From NCBI GenBank assembly GCA_964612075.1, contig CAZTFC010000006.1:1-64000 (forward strand): a stretch of DNA of 64,000 nt. The letters are read 5' to 3'. Below are positions 36,577 to 44,716 of this stretch, piece after piece. The translations under genes were made by a program, and so were the position numbers. The stretch comes from UBA2219 sp964612075. GTDB taxonomy: Bacteria > Desulfobacterota > Deferrimicrobia > Deferrimicrobiales > Deferrimicrobiaceae. Under the pieces are notes generated by a model that was given only the letters and a program-made list of their open reading frames with translations, was not told the DNA's origin and ran no database searches. Within the stretch, counting starts at the first letter, position 1, and each line of letters opens with the position of its first letter.

Positions 36577-36605
36577 GCATACAGTATACAAAAAAGGAAA
36601 GTCAA
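36577..36605 (-). promoter_or_regulatory. gntR promoter with GTATAC operator-like palindrome
   Basis: Minus strand -35 TTGACT (36605-36600), with a weak -10 GTATGC at 17 bases (36582-36577). The palindrome GTATAC (36589-36584), flanked as TTGTATACTG, lies in the spacer and resembles the TNGTATACNA site of FCD-type GntR proteins. Autoregulation is likely. Confidence 0.5.
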
Positions 36606-36654
36606 GGCGGTTTTTCCGCCGCCGGCCCCGGCCCCTTGCCGAAGGGCCCCGGGA

Positions 36655-36663
36655 TGGTATATT
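36655..36663 (+). promoter_or_regulatory. Extended -10 for the TIM-barrel isomerase gene
   Basis: TGGTATATT (TG-N-TATATT) ends eight bases before the ATG at 36672. Transcription would start about two bases before the codon, consistent with a leaderless mRNA and with choosing ATG 36672 over ATG 36654. Confidence 0.45.
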
Positions 36664-36671
36664 TTCTCCCG

Positions 36672-37469
36672 ATGCCCTGGATCGTCCACTCCACCGTCCC
36701 GTTCCCCATGCTCCGCGACCCGGAGACGGTCCGCGCCCTGCGCGACGCGGACGTGGGCCCGGAGATCTACTTTTCCGGGGAGACGCTCGACGGGCTCATC
36801 CCCGCGGAAGCGGAGGCGCGGGCCTCGGCCCTCCGGGAGGCGGGGTTCCGCACCCTCACCTTCCACGCCCCGTTCCACGACCTCTGGCCCGGCGCCCACG
36901 ACGAGGAGGCCCGGCGGCTCGCCGTGCGCCGGCTTTCCCAGGCGATCTCGCTGGCCCCCCTGTTCCGCCCCGAGGGGGTCGTCGTGCACGGCGGCTATTT
37001 CGGCTGGCTCTTCGACTTCCGGGCGGGGGAATGGCTCGAGTCCGCGAGGCGCACCTTCGGCGAGCTGGCCGAACTCGCGGAGAAGGCCGGAACGCGGCTG
37101 TTCGTGGAGAACGTGTTCGACGAGGAGCCGGGGCACCTGCTGCGGCTGCGGGAGGCGGTCGGCTCGCCGCGCCTTTCTTTTTGCTTCGACCCCGGGCACG
37201 CGGCCCTCTTTTCCCGCGTGCCGCTCCACCGGTGGGCGGAGGACCTCGGGAAGGCGATCGGGCTGATGCACGTGCACGACAACCGGGGGCAGCGGGACGA
37301 CCACCTGCCCGCGGGCGAAGGGACGATCAACTATCGAGGGGTCCTGCTCGCCGCGATCGACGCCGGCGCCCGCCCCATCCTCACGGTGGAGCCCCACCGC
37401 AGGGAGCATTTCGGCCGCAGCGTCTCGGCGCTTCGCGCGATCCTGTCCTCGATTCCCGACCCTGCCTGA
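36672..37469 (+). CDS. Sugar phosphate isomerase/epimerase-type TIM-barrel protein
   Basis: 265 residues, xylose-isomerase-like/AP endonuclease 2 family. Metal-site candidates occur in order: His in LTFHAPFHDL, VVVHGGYFGW, Glu in LFVENVFDEE, Asp-x-x-His in FDPGHAALF, HVHDNRGQRDDHL with GEGTINY, and TVEPH. The set is complete for a metal-dependent isomerase or endonuclease, but the substrate is unknown. It is divergent from gntR. Confidence 0.8.
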   Translation: MPWIVHSTVPFPMLRDPETVRALRDADVGPEIYFSGETLDGLIPAEAEARASALREAGFRTLTFHAPFHDLWPGAHDEEARRLAVRRLSQAISLAPLFRPEGVVVHGGYFGWLFDFRAGEWLESARRTFGELAELAEKAGTRLFVENVFDEEPGHLLRLREAVGSPRLSFCFDPGHAALFSRVPLHRWAEDLGKAIGLMHVHDNRGQRDDHLPAGEGTINYRGVLLAAIDAGARPILTVEPHRREHFGRSVSALRAILSSIPDPA

Positions 37470-37487
37470 AAGACCGCCCGATGCCTC

Positions 37488-37871
37488 CTAATAAATCTCC
37501 CGGCACCCTTCCTCGGGCGACCGCGAGAGGAATTCCAGCGCCTCCCCTTCCGTTTCGAACGACCGGACGTATTTCGTCAGGCCGGTCACCTGGAAGAGGT
37601 CGCGGTTCAGGCGGTTGACCTCGCAGAAGGCCATCCGGCCCTGCTCCTCCATCACCTTCTCGACGACCCCGATGATGAACGAGATGCCGATGCTGTTGAC
37701 CATGCGGGTCTGCCCGAAGTTCAGGAGGAGGCAGCGCGCGCCGTTGCACATCCTCGCCCCCACGAGCTTCTCGACCTCTTCGCCCAGCGAGCTGTTCAGG
37801 TAGCCGCCGATGTGCACCACCAGGGTCCTGCCGTCGTCCTTCACGTCCACCTTCATCTCCGAAAGGCTCAT
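37488..37871 (-). CDS. STAS-domain anti-sigma factor antagonist
   Basis: 127 residues, a single STAS domain. After a beta start (MKVDVKDDGRTLVVHIGGYLN), the conserved loop is MVNSIGISFIIGV, with a serine in the position phosphorylated in SpoIIAA/RsbV. In partner switching the unphosphorylated STAS protein binds the kinase and frees its target. Its start overlaps the stop of the upstream ATPase/kinase gene as ATGA, so the two are made together. No sigma factor is adjacent. Confidence 0.85.
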   Translation of the reverse strand: MSLSEMKVDVKDDGRTLVVHIGGYLNSSLGEEVEKLVGARMCNGARCLLLNFGQTRMVNSIGISFIIGVVEKVMEEQGRMAFCEVNRLNRDLFQVTGLTKYVRSFETEGEALEFLSRSPEEGCREIY

Positions 37872-40195
37872 TCCGTCTCGGGGGGAGCGCCCCCCTCCTC
37901 CTTCCCATCCGCGCCCTCGTTGCGTGCCGGCCCGCCCTCGAGGAACTTGACCATGTGCACGACCGTGCCGTCCAGCCCCGTGTCGATCTCCACCTCGTCC
38001 ACCAGCTCCCGGATCAGCTTGAGCCCCCAGCCGCGGTTCTTCTTCGACTCGCCGCGCGTCGACGGCTGGAAGCCCTTGCCGTCGTCCTGCACGAACAGCT
38101 CGAGCCTCCCCGGGGAGAGCAGGTAGCGCAGGCGGACCTTCCCGGAGGTGGAGGCGCTGTGCTCGAACGCGTTGATGCACGCCTCGATGATCGCCATCTT
38201 GATCCGGTCCACGGTGTCGGCGTCGACCGACGCGAAGGCCGCCACCGTCTCGGCCACGCGGGCGGCGACCATCTCGGAGTCGGCCTTCATCGGGAGGACC
38301 AGCTCGTACTCCACCGGCCTGTCCGCGCCCTGCGGCGGCGCGGCCGCCGGCCGCTCGGCCTCCACCGCCCCGCCCAGCTCCTCGAGGCCGAAGAGGTTCA
38401 GGAACAGGCGAAGCTGCGACGGGTGGGACAGGTGGATGCCGTACTGCGCCGCCAGGTCGACCGCCGCCGGGTCGGCCGACTCGTTCAGGATCATCCATTT
38501 CCGGAAGCGGTCCGGCTGCAGCCCCTTCTCGATGGCCAGGAGCCGGCACCGGTTCTCGAAATGCTCCACCGCCCGCGCCGCCAGGTTCTTCTCCGGGACC
38601 ACGTCCACCGCCCAGACGACCAGGTTCTCCTCGGAGAACTCCCCCTCGAGGAAGCCGTACGCCACCAGGTCGAAGTCGAAGCGGGGCCCGCCCTTCTGGT
38701 TGCGGTAGCCCGTGGACACGGAGGAGATCTTCGGCAGCCGCGTCCGGAGCGCCTCGCTCTCCATCCCGATGACGACCTCGAGCACCCCCTTCCGGTCGAA
38801 CTTCTCCCGGAACGGGCCGTACTCGAACAGGAGCTGCGGCACCTCCCGGAGGTCCCACCGACGCATCAGCTCCTTCACCACGTTGATGCGCCGCTGATGG
38901 GCCTCTCCCTGCCCGGTTTCCGAGGCCGCCTGCGAAATCCGGGACTGCACGATGGCCGACGCGACCTGGGAGACCCCCTTCCCGAGGAGGCCGCGCTCGT
39001 ACGCCCAGTACAGGAAGTCCGTCAGCACGGGGTCCTCGATGAAGGAGAGCTGCTCCAGGTCGGCCTTCAGCAGCCCCTTGAACTCGAGCGTCGCCAGGAC
39101 CGCCTCCCCCTCCTCCTGCGAGGTCCCCATCAGCGACAGCGCCCCTTCGACCGTGTCGAGGGGGAACCGGTCGTACATGACGCGCTTCAGGAAACGGATC
39201 GCGCGGCCGCGGCGGGCCCGCTCGGGGAAGGCGTTCTCGAAGAACTCCCTCCAGTAGCGGTTCAGCTTCCCCTGCGTCACCGCGGTGGCGTAGAGGTTCT
39301 CCAGCGTGACCGTGTCCGCCACCCGGACGTTGCGGAAGAAGATGTCCTCTGCAAGGAGCCGCTGGTAGAAGGGGATCCCCCCGACCCGCTCCGAGGCGCG
39401 CGGGTACAGGGAGGGGGAAACCTCGATCCTGCGCCGCCCGCACAGCTTCTCCCACAGCCGCTGCGACGCCTCCGGCGCGAGCCCCCGGATCTCCATCATC
39501 TGGAACGCGCCGTACAGCCCTTCCCGCTTCAGGGCCGCGGTCACCCGGCCGGGCGAGGACCCGGACAGGAACATCGCGAACCGGCCGCTCTTGATGAAGG
39601 GGCGCAGGATGGAGAGCATGGTCCCGTCGGGCACGCCCTGCAGCTTCCCCGTGAACTGGAAGTCGTCGAGGAGGAAGACCGGGTAGAAGGAGCCTGCGGC
39701 GGCGGCGAACGGCAGCGAGACCGCGTTGACGAGGGCGGAGAGGCCGTCGCCCGCGGCGGTGTACTTGTCGTGCGCCCCCAGGGTGGCCCGGCATCCGGAA
39801 AAGCCGTGCGCGGCGAGCCGCTCGGCCATCTGCTCCGGGTCGAACACCGGCGGGTGCTCGTCGCCGAAGAACCGGAGAAGCTGCCCGAGGTACTCCTGCA
39901 GGAAATGCTGGGAGAGCGCCAGCGGGTGCGAGAGGATCTGGCTGAACGAGAAGTAGAAGGGGAACGGCCGCGCGGCCCCGTCGCCCCGCGGGCCCGTGGC
40001 GAGGATCTCCTCCCGAAGCTTGAGGAGAAGCATCGTTTTCCCGATGTTCGGCGGGCCGAAGAGCATGAAGGAGGAGCCGGTGCCCCGCCCTCCCTCGATC
40101 GCCGCCCGCAACAGGGCCGAAAGCTCCTCCTCCCGCCCGATGAAATCCTCGTCGCGGAAAGTGGCTTCGGCCCCCATGGTGCCGAAAAGGCGCAA
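37868..40195 (-). CDS. P-loop ATPase fused to a C-terminal RsbW-like histidine-kinase ATPase
   Basis: 775 residues. N-terminal AAA/STAND-like ATPase: GREEELSALLRAA, Walker A FGPPNIGKT (about 46-54), Walker B VFLLDDFQF. A helical wing follows, then a region near 510-600 with FDFDLVAYGFLEGEF and VVWAVDVVPEK that recalls the DUF234-type domain behind archaeal ATPases (tentative). The last 150 residues are an anti-sigma-kinase fold: EACINAFEHSAS (N box), QDDGKGF (G1), NRGWGLKLIRELVDEV (G2). Start TTG 40195 (GGAGG 11 bases upstream) or ATG 40177. It pairs with the STAS protein downstream. Confidence 0.75.
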   Translation of the reverse strand: MRLFGTMGAEATFRDEDFIGREEELSALLRAAIEGGRGTGSSFMLFGPPNIGKTMLLLKLREEILATGPRGDGAARPFPFYFSFSQILSHPLALSQHFLQEYLGQLLRFFGDEHPPVFDPEQMAERLAAHGFSGCRATLGAHDKYTAAGDGLSALVNAVSLPFAAAAGSFYPVFLLDDFQFTGKLQGVPDGTMLSILRPFIKSGRFAMFLSGSSPGRVTAALKREGLYGAFQMMEIRGLAPEASQRLWEKLCGRRRIEVSPSLYPRASERVGGIPFYQRLLAEDIFFRNVRVADTVTLENLYATAVTQGKLNRYWREFFENAFPERARRGRAIRFLKRVMYDRFPLDTVEGALSLMGTSQEEGEAVLATLEFKGLLKADLEQLSFIEDPVLTDFLYWAYERGLLGKGVSQVASAIVQSRISQAASETGQGEAHQRRINVVKELMRRWDLREVPQLLFEYGPFREKFDRKGVLEVVIGMESEALRTRLPKISSVSTGYRNQKGGPRFDFDLVAYGFLEGEFSEENLVVWAVDVVPEKNLAARAVEHFENRCRLLAIEKGLQPDRFRKWMILNESADPAAVDLAAQYGIHLSHPSQLRLFLNLFGLEELGGAVEAERPAAAPPQGADRPVEYELVLPMKADSEMVAARVAETVAAFASVDADTVDRIKMAIIEACINAFEHSASTSGKVRLRYLLSPGRLELFVQDDGKGFQPSTRGESKKNRGWGLKLIRELVDEVEIDTGLDGTVVHMVKFLEGGPARNEGADGKEEGGAPPETE

Positions 40196-40262
40196 GTCTC
40201 CCGTCGCCTCCCCACAGGGATATTCAGGGTAATTTACCCCGAAACCGTTGCAATTTCATCAA

Positions 40263-40268
40263 TATAAT
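40263..40268 (+). promoter_or_regulatory. -10 element (TATAAT) of the radical SAM gene
   Basis: A consensus TATAAT ends 11 bases before the ATG at 40280, with no Shine-Dalgarno sequence between. The transcript would begin about five bases before the start codon. No good -35. Confidence 0.45.
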
Positions 40269-40279
40269 GGGATGTATCT

Positions 40280-42802
40280 ATGAAGATGACGCAGATCCCC
40301 CCATCCGTCCGCAAGCCGTCCCGGTACAGCGGCAGCGAGGTGCGCCCTCCCCTTCTTCCCTGGGAGGAGGCCCGGACCCGCGTCCTGCTTGCGTTTCCGG
40401 ACGCCTACGAGATCGGGATGTCCCACCTGGGGATCCTCCTGCTCCACAGGATCCTCAACGCGCGGCCCGGGACGCTCTGCGAGCGCGTTTTCGCCCCGTG
40501 GGCCGACTACGCGGAGCATCTGAAGTCCTCGGGGGAGCCGCTCCCCTCGCTCGAGTCGGGTCGCCCGGCCGGCGCCTTCGACATGGTGGGGTTCTCGCTC
40601 TGCTACGAGCTCACCTACACCAACGTCCTCATGATGCTGGAGCTTTCGGGGATCCCCCTCCTGTCGAAGGACCGGGGGGAGGGGCACCCGCTGGTCGTGG
40701 CGGGCGGCGTCTGCACGCTGAACCCCTCGCCCGTCGCCCCCTTCTTCGACGCCCTCCTGGTGGGGGACGGCGAGGAGGCGGCGCTGGAGATCGTCTCCGC
40801 CGTCGAGGAGCGCAAGGCCGCGGGGGGATCCCGCGCCTCCCTGCTCGCGAGGCTCTCCGGGATCGAAGGGGTCTACGTACCCGGCGTCTCCGCGCGCGTC
40901 TCGCGCCGGGTGCTCCCGGACCTCGCCGCCTCGCCGCTGTTGCCCGAGCCGATCCTCCCGTCGATGCGCGTGGTCCACGACCGCCTGAGCGTCGAGATCT
41001 CCCGCGGCTGCACCCGCGGCTGCCGGTTCTGCCAGGCCGGCTACGCGTACCGGCCGGTGCGCGAGCGCGACCCGCTCGCGGTGCTGACCTACCTGCAGGA
41101 GTCCGCGCCGAAGACGGGGTACGACGAGGTGGGGCTCCTGTCGCTTTCGGCCGCCGACTACAGCTGCATCGACCGGCTCGTCACGGAGGCGATGGCCGCG
41201 CTGGAGCCGGAGCACGTCTCCCTCTCCCTACCGGCGCTGCGGCTCGACGCCTTGCGGGAGAACACGGTCGAGCAGATGCGCAGGGTGCGCAAGTCCGGCT
41301 TCACGCTCGCCCCCGAGGCGGGGACGGAGCGGCTGCGCCGCTCCGTGAACAAGGACATCCGCGACGACGACGTCCTCAAGACGGCGGAGTGGATCTTCGG
41401 CAGCGGCTGGCAGACGCTGAAGCTCTACTTCATGGTGGGTCTCCCCGGCGAGACGGAGGAGGACGTGCGCGCCATCGGGGCGCTCGCCAGGCGCGTCGCC
41501 TCGGTCGCCCGCCGCCGGGGCAAGCGATGCAACGTCAACGTGAGCGTCTCCCCGTTCGTCCCGAAGCCGCACACGCCGTTCCAGTGGGAGCGCCAGGCCT
41601 CCCGCGAGGAGGTGCGCGACCGGATCCGTCTGGTTCGCGACGCGATCGGGCGCGAGCGCAACGTGGAGCTGAAGCACCCCTCCCCGGAGGTCTCCGAGCT
41701 CGAGGGCGTCTTCTCGCGCGGCGACGGCCGGCTCCCCGCGGTCCTCCTCTCCGCGTACCGCAACGGCGCGCGGTTCGACGCCTGGACGGAGGAGTTCCGC
41801 CCCGAGGCGTGGGCCCGCGCCTTCGAGGAGGCCGGCGTCGACCCGCTCGAATACCTGCGGGAGCGCGACCCCTCCGCCCCGCTCCCCTGGGACGTCGTCG
41901 ACCCGGGCATCGCGCGGGCCTTCCTGCTCGCCGAGCGGGAGAAGGCGCGCGCCGGGGAGACCACCCCCGACTGCCGCTCCGCCGGCTGCAGCTCCTGCGG
42001 CGCGTGCCCGCCGGGGCTCTCGAACATCACGTACGCCGGCCGCATGCCGGCGCCCTCCCCCGCCGGCGAAGCTCCGCCCGCCCCCCCGGGGGCGACCGCC
42101 GCCCCGCCCGCGCAGCCGCAGCCGCAGCGCCGCTTCGTCGTGCGGATCGCCTACGCCAAGGAGGGGCCCGCCAGATACCTGAGCGGCCTGGAGATCCAGT
42201 CGCTGTGGGGGCGATCCCTGCGGCGCGCCGGCCTTCCCGTCGCGTACAGCCAGGGCTTCAACCCCGCGCCGAGGATTTCCCTGGGCCCCGCCCTCGCGGT
42301 GGGCACGGACAGCGCCCGCGAGTTCCTCGAGGCGGAGTTCGACCTGCCGGTCGTCGCCCCGGAGCTGCCGGAGGCGCTGGCGCCGCACCTGCCCGCGGGC
42401 GTCCGCGTGATCGAGGCGAAGTCGGTCCCGCCGGGCTCCCCGCGCATGTCCGACTTCGACCTGGCCTCCGACTACGTCCTCCGCCCGCTCCCGGGACACC
42501 CGCTGCCGGAGGAGGCGTCGCCTTCGCGGGCCGCGGAGCGGCTCGCCGCGTTCCGCGCCGCGGAAGCGTTCCCGGTCGCCCTCGTCCGCGAGGCGCAGGT
42601 GACCGAGCTGGACCTGAAACCGCTCGTGGAGGATTTCCGGGTGAATGACGAGGGCATCTTCATTAGAATCATACAGGGCACGGGAAAAGGCGTGCGGCCC
42701 GTCGAGGCCGCCGCGGCGCTGCTCCGCGCGCCGCTTTCGCCAGACCGGCTCGCGGTCCGGAAGGAATCGGCGGAGCTGATTCCCCGCCGGGGAAAGGCAT
42801 AG
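40280..42802 (+). CDS. TIGR03960-type radical SAM protein fused to a DUF2344 domain
   Basis: 840 residues. N-terminal B12-binding-like Rossmann domain (VLLAFPDAYEIGMSHLGIL, VVAGGVCTLNPSP, LLVGDGEEAALEIV). The radical SAM core has its cluster cysteines at C244, C248 and C251 (SRGCTRGCRFCQAG). From about residue 615 comes a DUF2344/TIGR03936 domain (YAKEGPARYLSGLEIQSLWGR, YSQGFNPAPRISLGPAL). A Cys motif (CRSAGCSSCGACPPG) precedes it. The substrate is unknown; conserved association with rng and ribosomal genes suggests RNA or ribosome modification. The stop abuts the rng ATG. Confidence 0.9.
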   Translation: MKMTQIPPSVRKPSRYSGSEVRPPLLPWEEARTRVLLAFPDAYEIGMSHLGILLLHRILNARPGTLCERVFAPWADYAEHLKSSGEPLPSLESGRPAGAFDMVGFSLCYELTYTNVLMMLELSGIPLLSKDRGEGHPLVVAGGVCTLNPSPVAPFFDALLVGDGEEAALEIVSAVEERKAAGGSRASLLARLSGIEGVYVPGVSARVSRRVLPDLAASPLLPEPILPSMRVVHDRLSVEISRGCTRGCRFCQAGYAYRPVRERDPLAVLTYLQESAPKTGYDEVGLLSLSAADYSCIDRLVTEAMAALEPEHVSLSLPALRLDALRENTVEQMRRVRKSGFTLAPEAGTERLRRSVNKDIRDDDVLKTAEWIFGSGWQTLKLYFMVGLPGETEEDVRAIGALARRVASVARRRGKRCNVNVSVSPFVPKPHTPFQWERQASREEVRDRIRLVRDAIGRERNVELKHPSPEVSELEGVFSRGDGRLPAVLLSAYRNGARFDAWTEEFRPEAWARAFEEAGVDPLEYLRERDPSAPLPWDVVDPGIARAFLLAEREKARAGETTPDCRSAGCSSCGACPPGLSNITYAGRMPAPSPAGEAPPAPPGATAAPPAQPQPQRRFVVRIAYAKEGPARYLSGLEIQSLWGRSLRRAGLPVAYSQGFNPAPRISLGPALAVGTDSAREFLEAEFDLPVVAPELPEALAPHLPAGVRVIEAKSVPPGSPRMSDFDLASDYVLRPLPGHPLPEEASPSRAAERLAAFRAAEAFPVALVREAQVTELDLKPLVEDFRVNDEGIFIRIIQGTGKGVRPVEAAAALLRAPLSPDRLAVRKESAELIPRRGKA

Positions 42803-44332
42803 ATGCAGAGACCCAGCAAGCTCATCGTGATCAACGCGGCGCCGTACGAGACGCGCGTGGCCACCCTGGAGTCCGGCGCCCTCGCGGAGCTGCTCATCGA
42901 GCGGGGCGAGGACAAGAACTCCGTCGGCAACATCTACAACGGGAAGGTCATCCGCGTCCTGCCCGGGATGCAGGCCGCCTTCGTCGACATCGGCATGGAC
43001 AAGGCGGGGTTCCTGTTCGCGGGCGACTTCGTCACGCCGCAGCTCGAGTTCGACACCGACGCGGCCGAGGAGCCCGAGCTCCCCGACGACATCGGCATCC
43101 GCCCGGCCCGCTTCCCGCAGGAGCACTTCCTCCCGCCGATCGAGGGGCTGATCCGCGAGGGGCAGCACCTCCTGGTGCAGGTGGCCAAGGAGCCGCTGGG
43201 GACGAAGGGCGCGCGGATCACCAGCCACATCACCCTCCCCGGCCGCCACCTCGTGCTCCTCACCTGGTCGAACCACATCGGGATCTCCCGCCGCATCGAG
43301 GACCTCGAGGAGCGCGACCGGCTGACGAAGATCGTCGAGTCGATCCGCCCCGAGGGGATGGGCGCCATCGTCCGCACCGCCGCCGAGGGCGGCTCCGAGG
43401 AGGAGCTGCGCTCCGACATGGACTACCTCGTCCGCCTGTGGGAGACGATCCGCAAGAAGAGCGAGAACGCGGCGGCCCCCGCGCTGATCCACCGGGAGCT
43501 CTCCCTCCCCGCGCGGGCGGTCCGCGACCTGTTCTCCGGCGACTCCGACCGCATCGTCATCGATTCCCCGGACGAGTACAACCGGGTCCGCGCCTTCGCC
43601 CAGCAGTTCTTCCCGCGCATCCTCGACAAGGTCGAGCTGTACGACGGCCCCGAGCCCGTCTTCGACAACTACGGCATCGAGATCGAGGTGACCCGCGCGC
43701 TCGACAAGAAGGTGTGGCTCAAAAGCGGCGGCTACATCGTGATCGAGCAGACGGAGGCGCTCACCGTCGTCGACGTGAACACGGGCAAGTACGTCGGCCG
43801 CTCCTCGCTCGAGGACACGACGGTCAAGATCAACCTCGAGGCGGTCAAGGAGATCGTCTACCAGCTCCGGCTGCGCAACATCGGCGGGATCATCATCATC
43901 GACTTCATCGACATGAAGAGCGAGGAGAACCGCGAGAAGGTGTACAACGCCCTCGTCGACGCGCTCACCGCCGACCGCAGCAAGACGACGATCTGCAAGA
44001 TCTCCGAGCTGGGCCTGGTCGAGATGACCCGCAAGCGGGTCCGCGAAAGCCTCGGGCGCTCGCTCTCCGAGGGGTGCCCCTACTGCTCGGGCGAGGGCGT
44101 CATCAAGTCGAAGAAGACGATCTGCTACGACATCTTCCGCGCCCTCGAGCGCCAGAGCCTGCTCCTGTCGGGCCGCCAGGTCTCGCTGTACGTCCACCCC
44201 GCCCTCGCCGAGGAGCTGTTCGGCGAGGAGCGCCGCTTCCTCGAGCTCCTCGAGCAGAAGTTCGGCATGAAGGTGAACATCTCCGCCTCCGAGAAGTTCC
44301 ATATCGAGCAGTACAGGATAGAGCCGAGTTGA
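42803..44332 (+). CDS. rng: Ribonuclease G (RNase E/G family)
   Basis: 509 residues. The N-terminal S1-like region is KNSVGNIYNGKVIRVLPGMQAAFVDIGMDKAGFL. The catalytic DNase I-like domain has two metal Asp, in TVVDVNTGKYVG and IIIIDFIDMKSEENR. The zinc-link CPYCSGEG follows. It cleaves single-stranded RNA, including the 5' end of 16S rRNA precursor. It lacks the long C-terminal scaffold of RNase E. It begins directly after the radical SAM stop. Confidence 0.95.
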   Translation: MQRPSKLIVINAAPYETRVATLESGALAELLIERGEDKNSVGNIYNGKVIRVLPGMQAAFVDIGMDKAGFLFAGDFVTPQLEFDTDAAEEPELPDDIGIRPARFPQEHFLPPIEGLIREGQHLLVQVAKEPLGTKGARITSHITLPGRHLVLLTWSNHIGISRRIEDLEERDRLTKIVESIRPEGMGAIVRTAAEGGSEEELRSDMDYLVRLWETIRKKSENAAAPALIHRELSLPARAVRDLFSGDSDRIVIDSPDEYNRVRAFAQQFFPRILDKVELYDGPEPVFDNYGIEIEVTRALDKKVWLKSGGYIVIEQTEALTVVDVNTGKYVGRSSLEDTTVKINLEAVKEIVYQLRLRNIGGIIIIDFIDMKSEENREKVYNALVDALTADRSKTTICKISELGLVEMTRKRVRESLGRSLSEGCPYCSGEGVIKSKKTICYDIFRALERQSLLLSGRQVSLYVHPALAEELFGEERRFLELLEQKFGMKVNISASEKFHIEQYRIEPS

Positions 44333-44335
44333 CCC

Positions 44336-44579
44336 CAAAACCGGGACGTAGATGAGTTCTCCGCCAGAACGGGGACACTCTTGAGGACCGCAGGACCGCA
44401 GAACGGGGACGTAGATGAGAAGTCCTTCATACCAGGCAGTCGGACTTCCAGGATTTTGGACTTCTCATCTACGTCCCGGTTCTGCGGTTTAGTTCTGCGG
44501 TTTGTTCTAGGGTTCCGCTCTGCGGTCCTCTCACCTCTGTCCCTCTTTTGGCGGAGAACTCATCTACGTCCCGGTTTTG
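44336..44579. repeat. Nested palindromic non-coding element after rng
   Basis: No gene is seen in the 308 bases between rng and the tRNA. The outer arms 44337-44366 and 44549-44578 are perfect 30-bp inverted repeats (plus one more pair outside). Inner arms 44395-44425 and 44458-44488 form 31 bp with one mismatch. All four carry GGGACGTAGATGAG or its complement. It looks like a REP/REPIN or MITE-type element and could act as a bidirectional terminator. Confidence 0.85.
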
Positions 44580-44640
44580 CTTGACGTCCCCTCCGCGCTT
44601 CCCTATATTTATTAATTCACGCGCGTTTCCGACCGTTCGC

Positions 44641-44715
44641 GCCGGCGTAGCTCAGTGGTAGAGCAGCTGATTCGTAATCAGCAGGTCGTCGGTTCAATCC
44701 CGACCGCCGGCTCCA
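44641..44715 (+). tRNA. tRNA-Thr (anticodon CGT)
   Basis: 75 bases. Acceptor arms GCCGGCG and CGCCGGC, encoded CCA (44713-44715), anticodon stem GCTGA/TCAGC with loop TTCGTAA (anticodon 44673-44675, reading ACG), T arm GTCGGTTCAATCCCGAC. The 3' half is the integration site of the downstream element. Confidence 0.95.
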
Positions 44716-44716
44716 T
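44671..44716 (+). repeat. att site, left (tRNA 3' half)
   Basis: 46 bases from the anticodon loop to one base past the CCA, identical to 58981-59026. The last base is also the first base of the integrase stop codon. Confidence 0.93.

Noticed and set aside
36589..36605. TATACT as the gntR -10
   Set aside because: It would sit only 11 bases from the TTGACT -35; the hexamer further downstream has the correct 17-base spacing.
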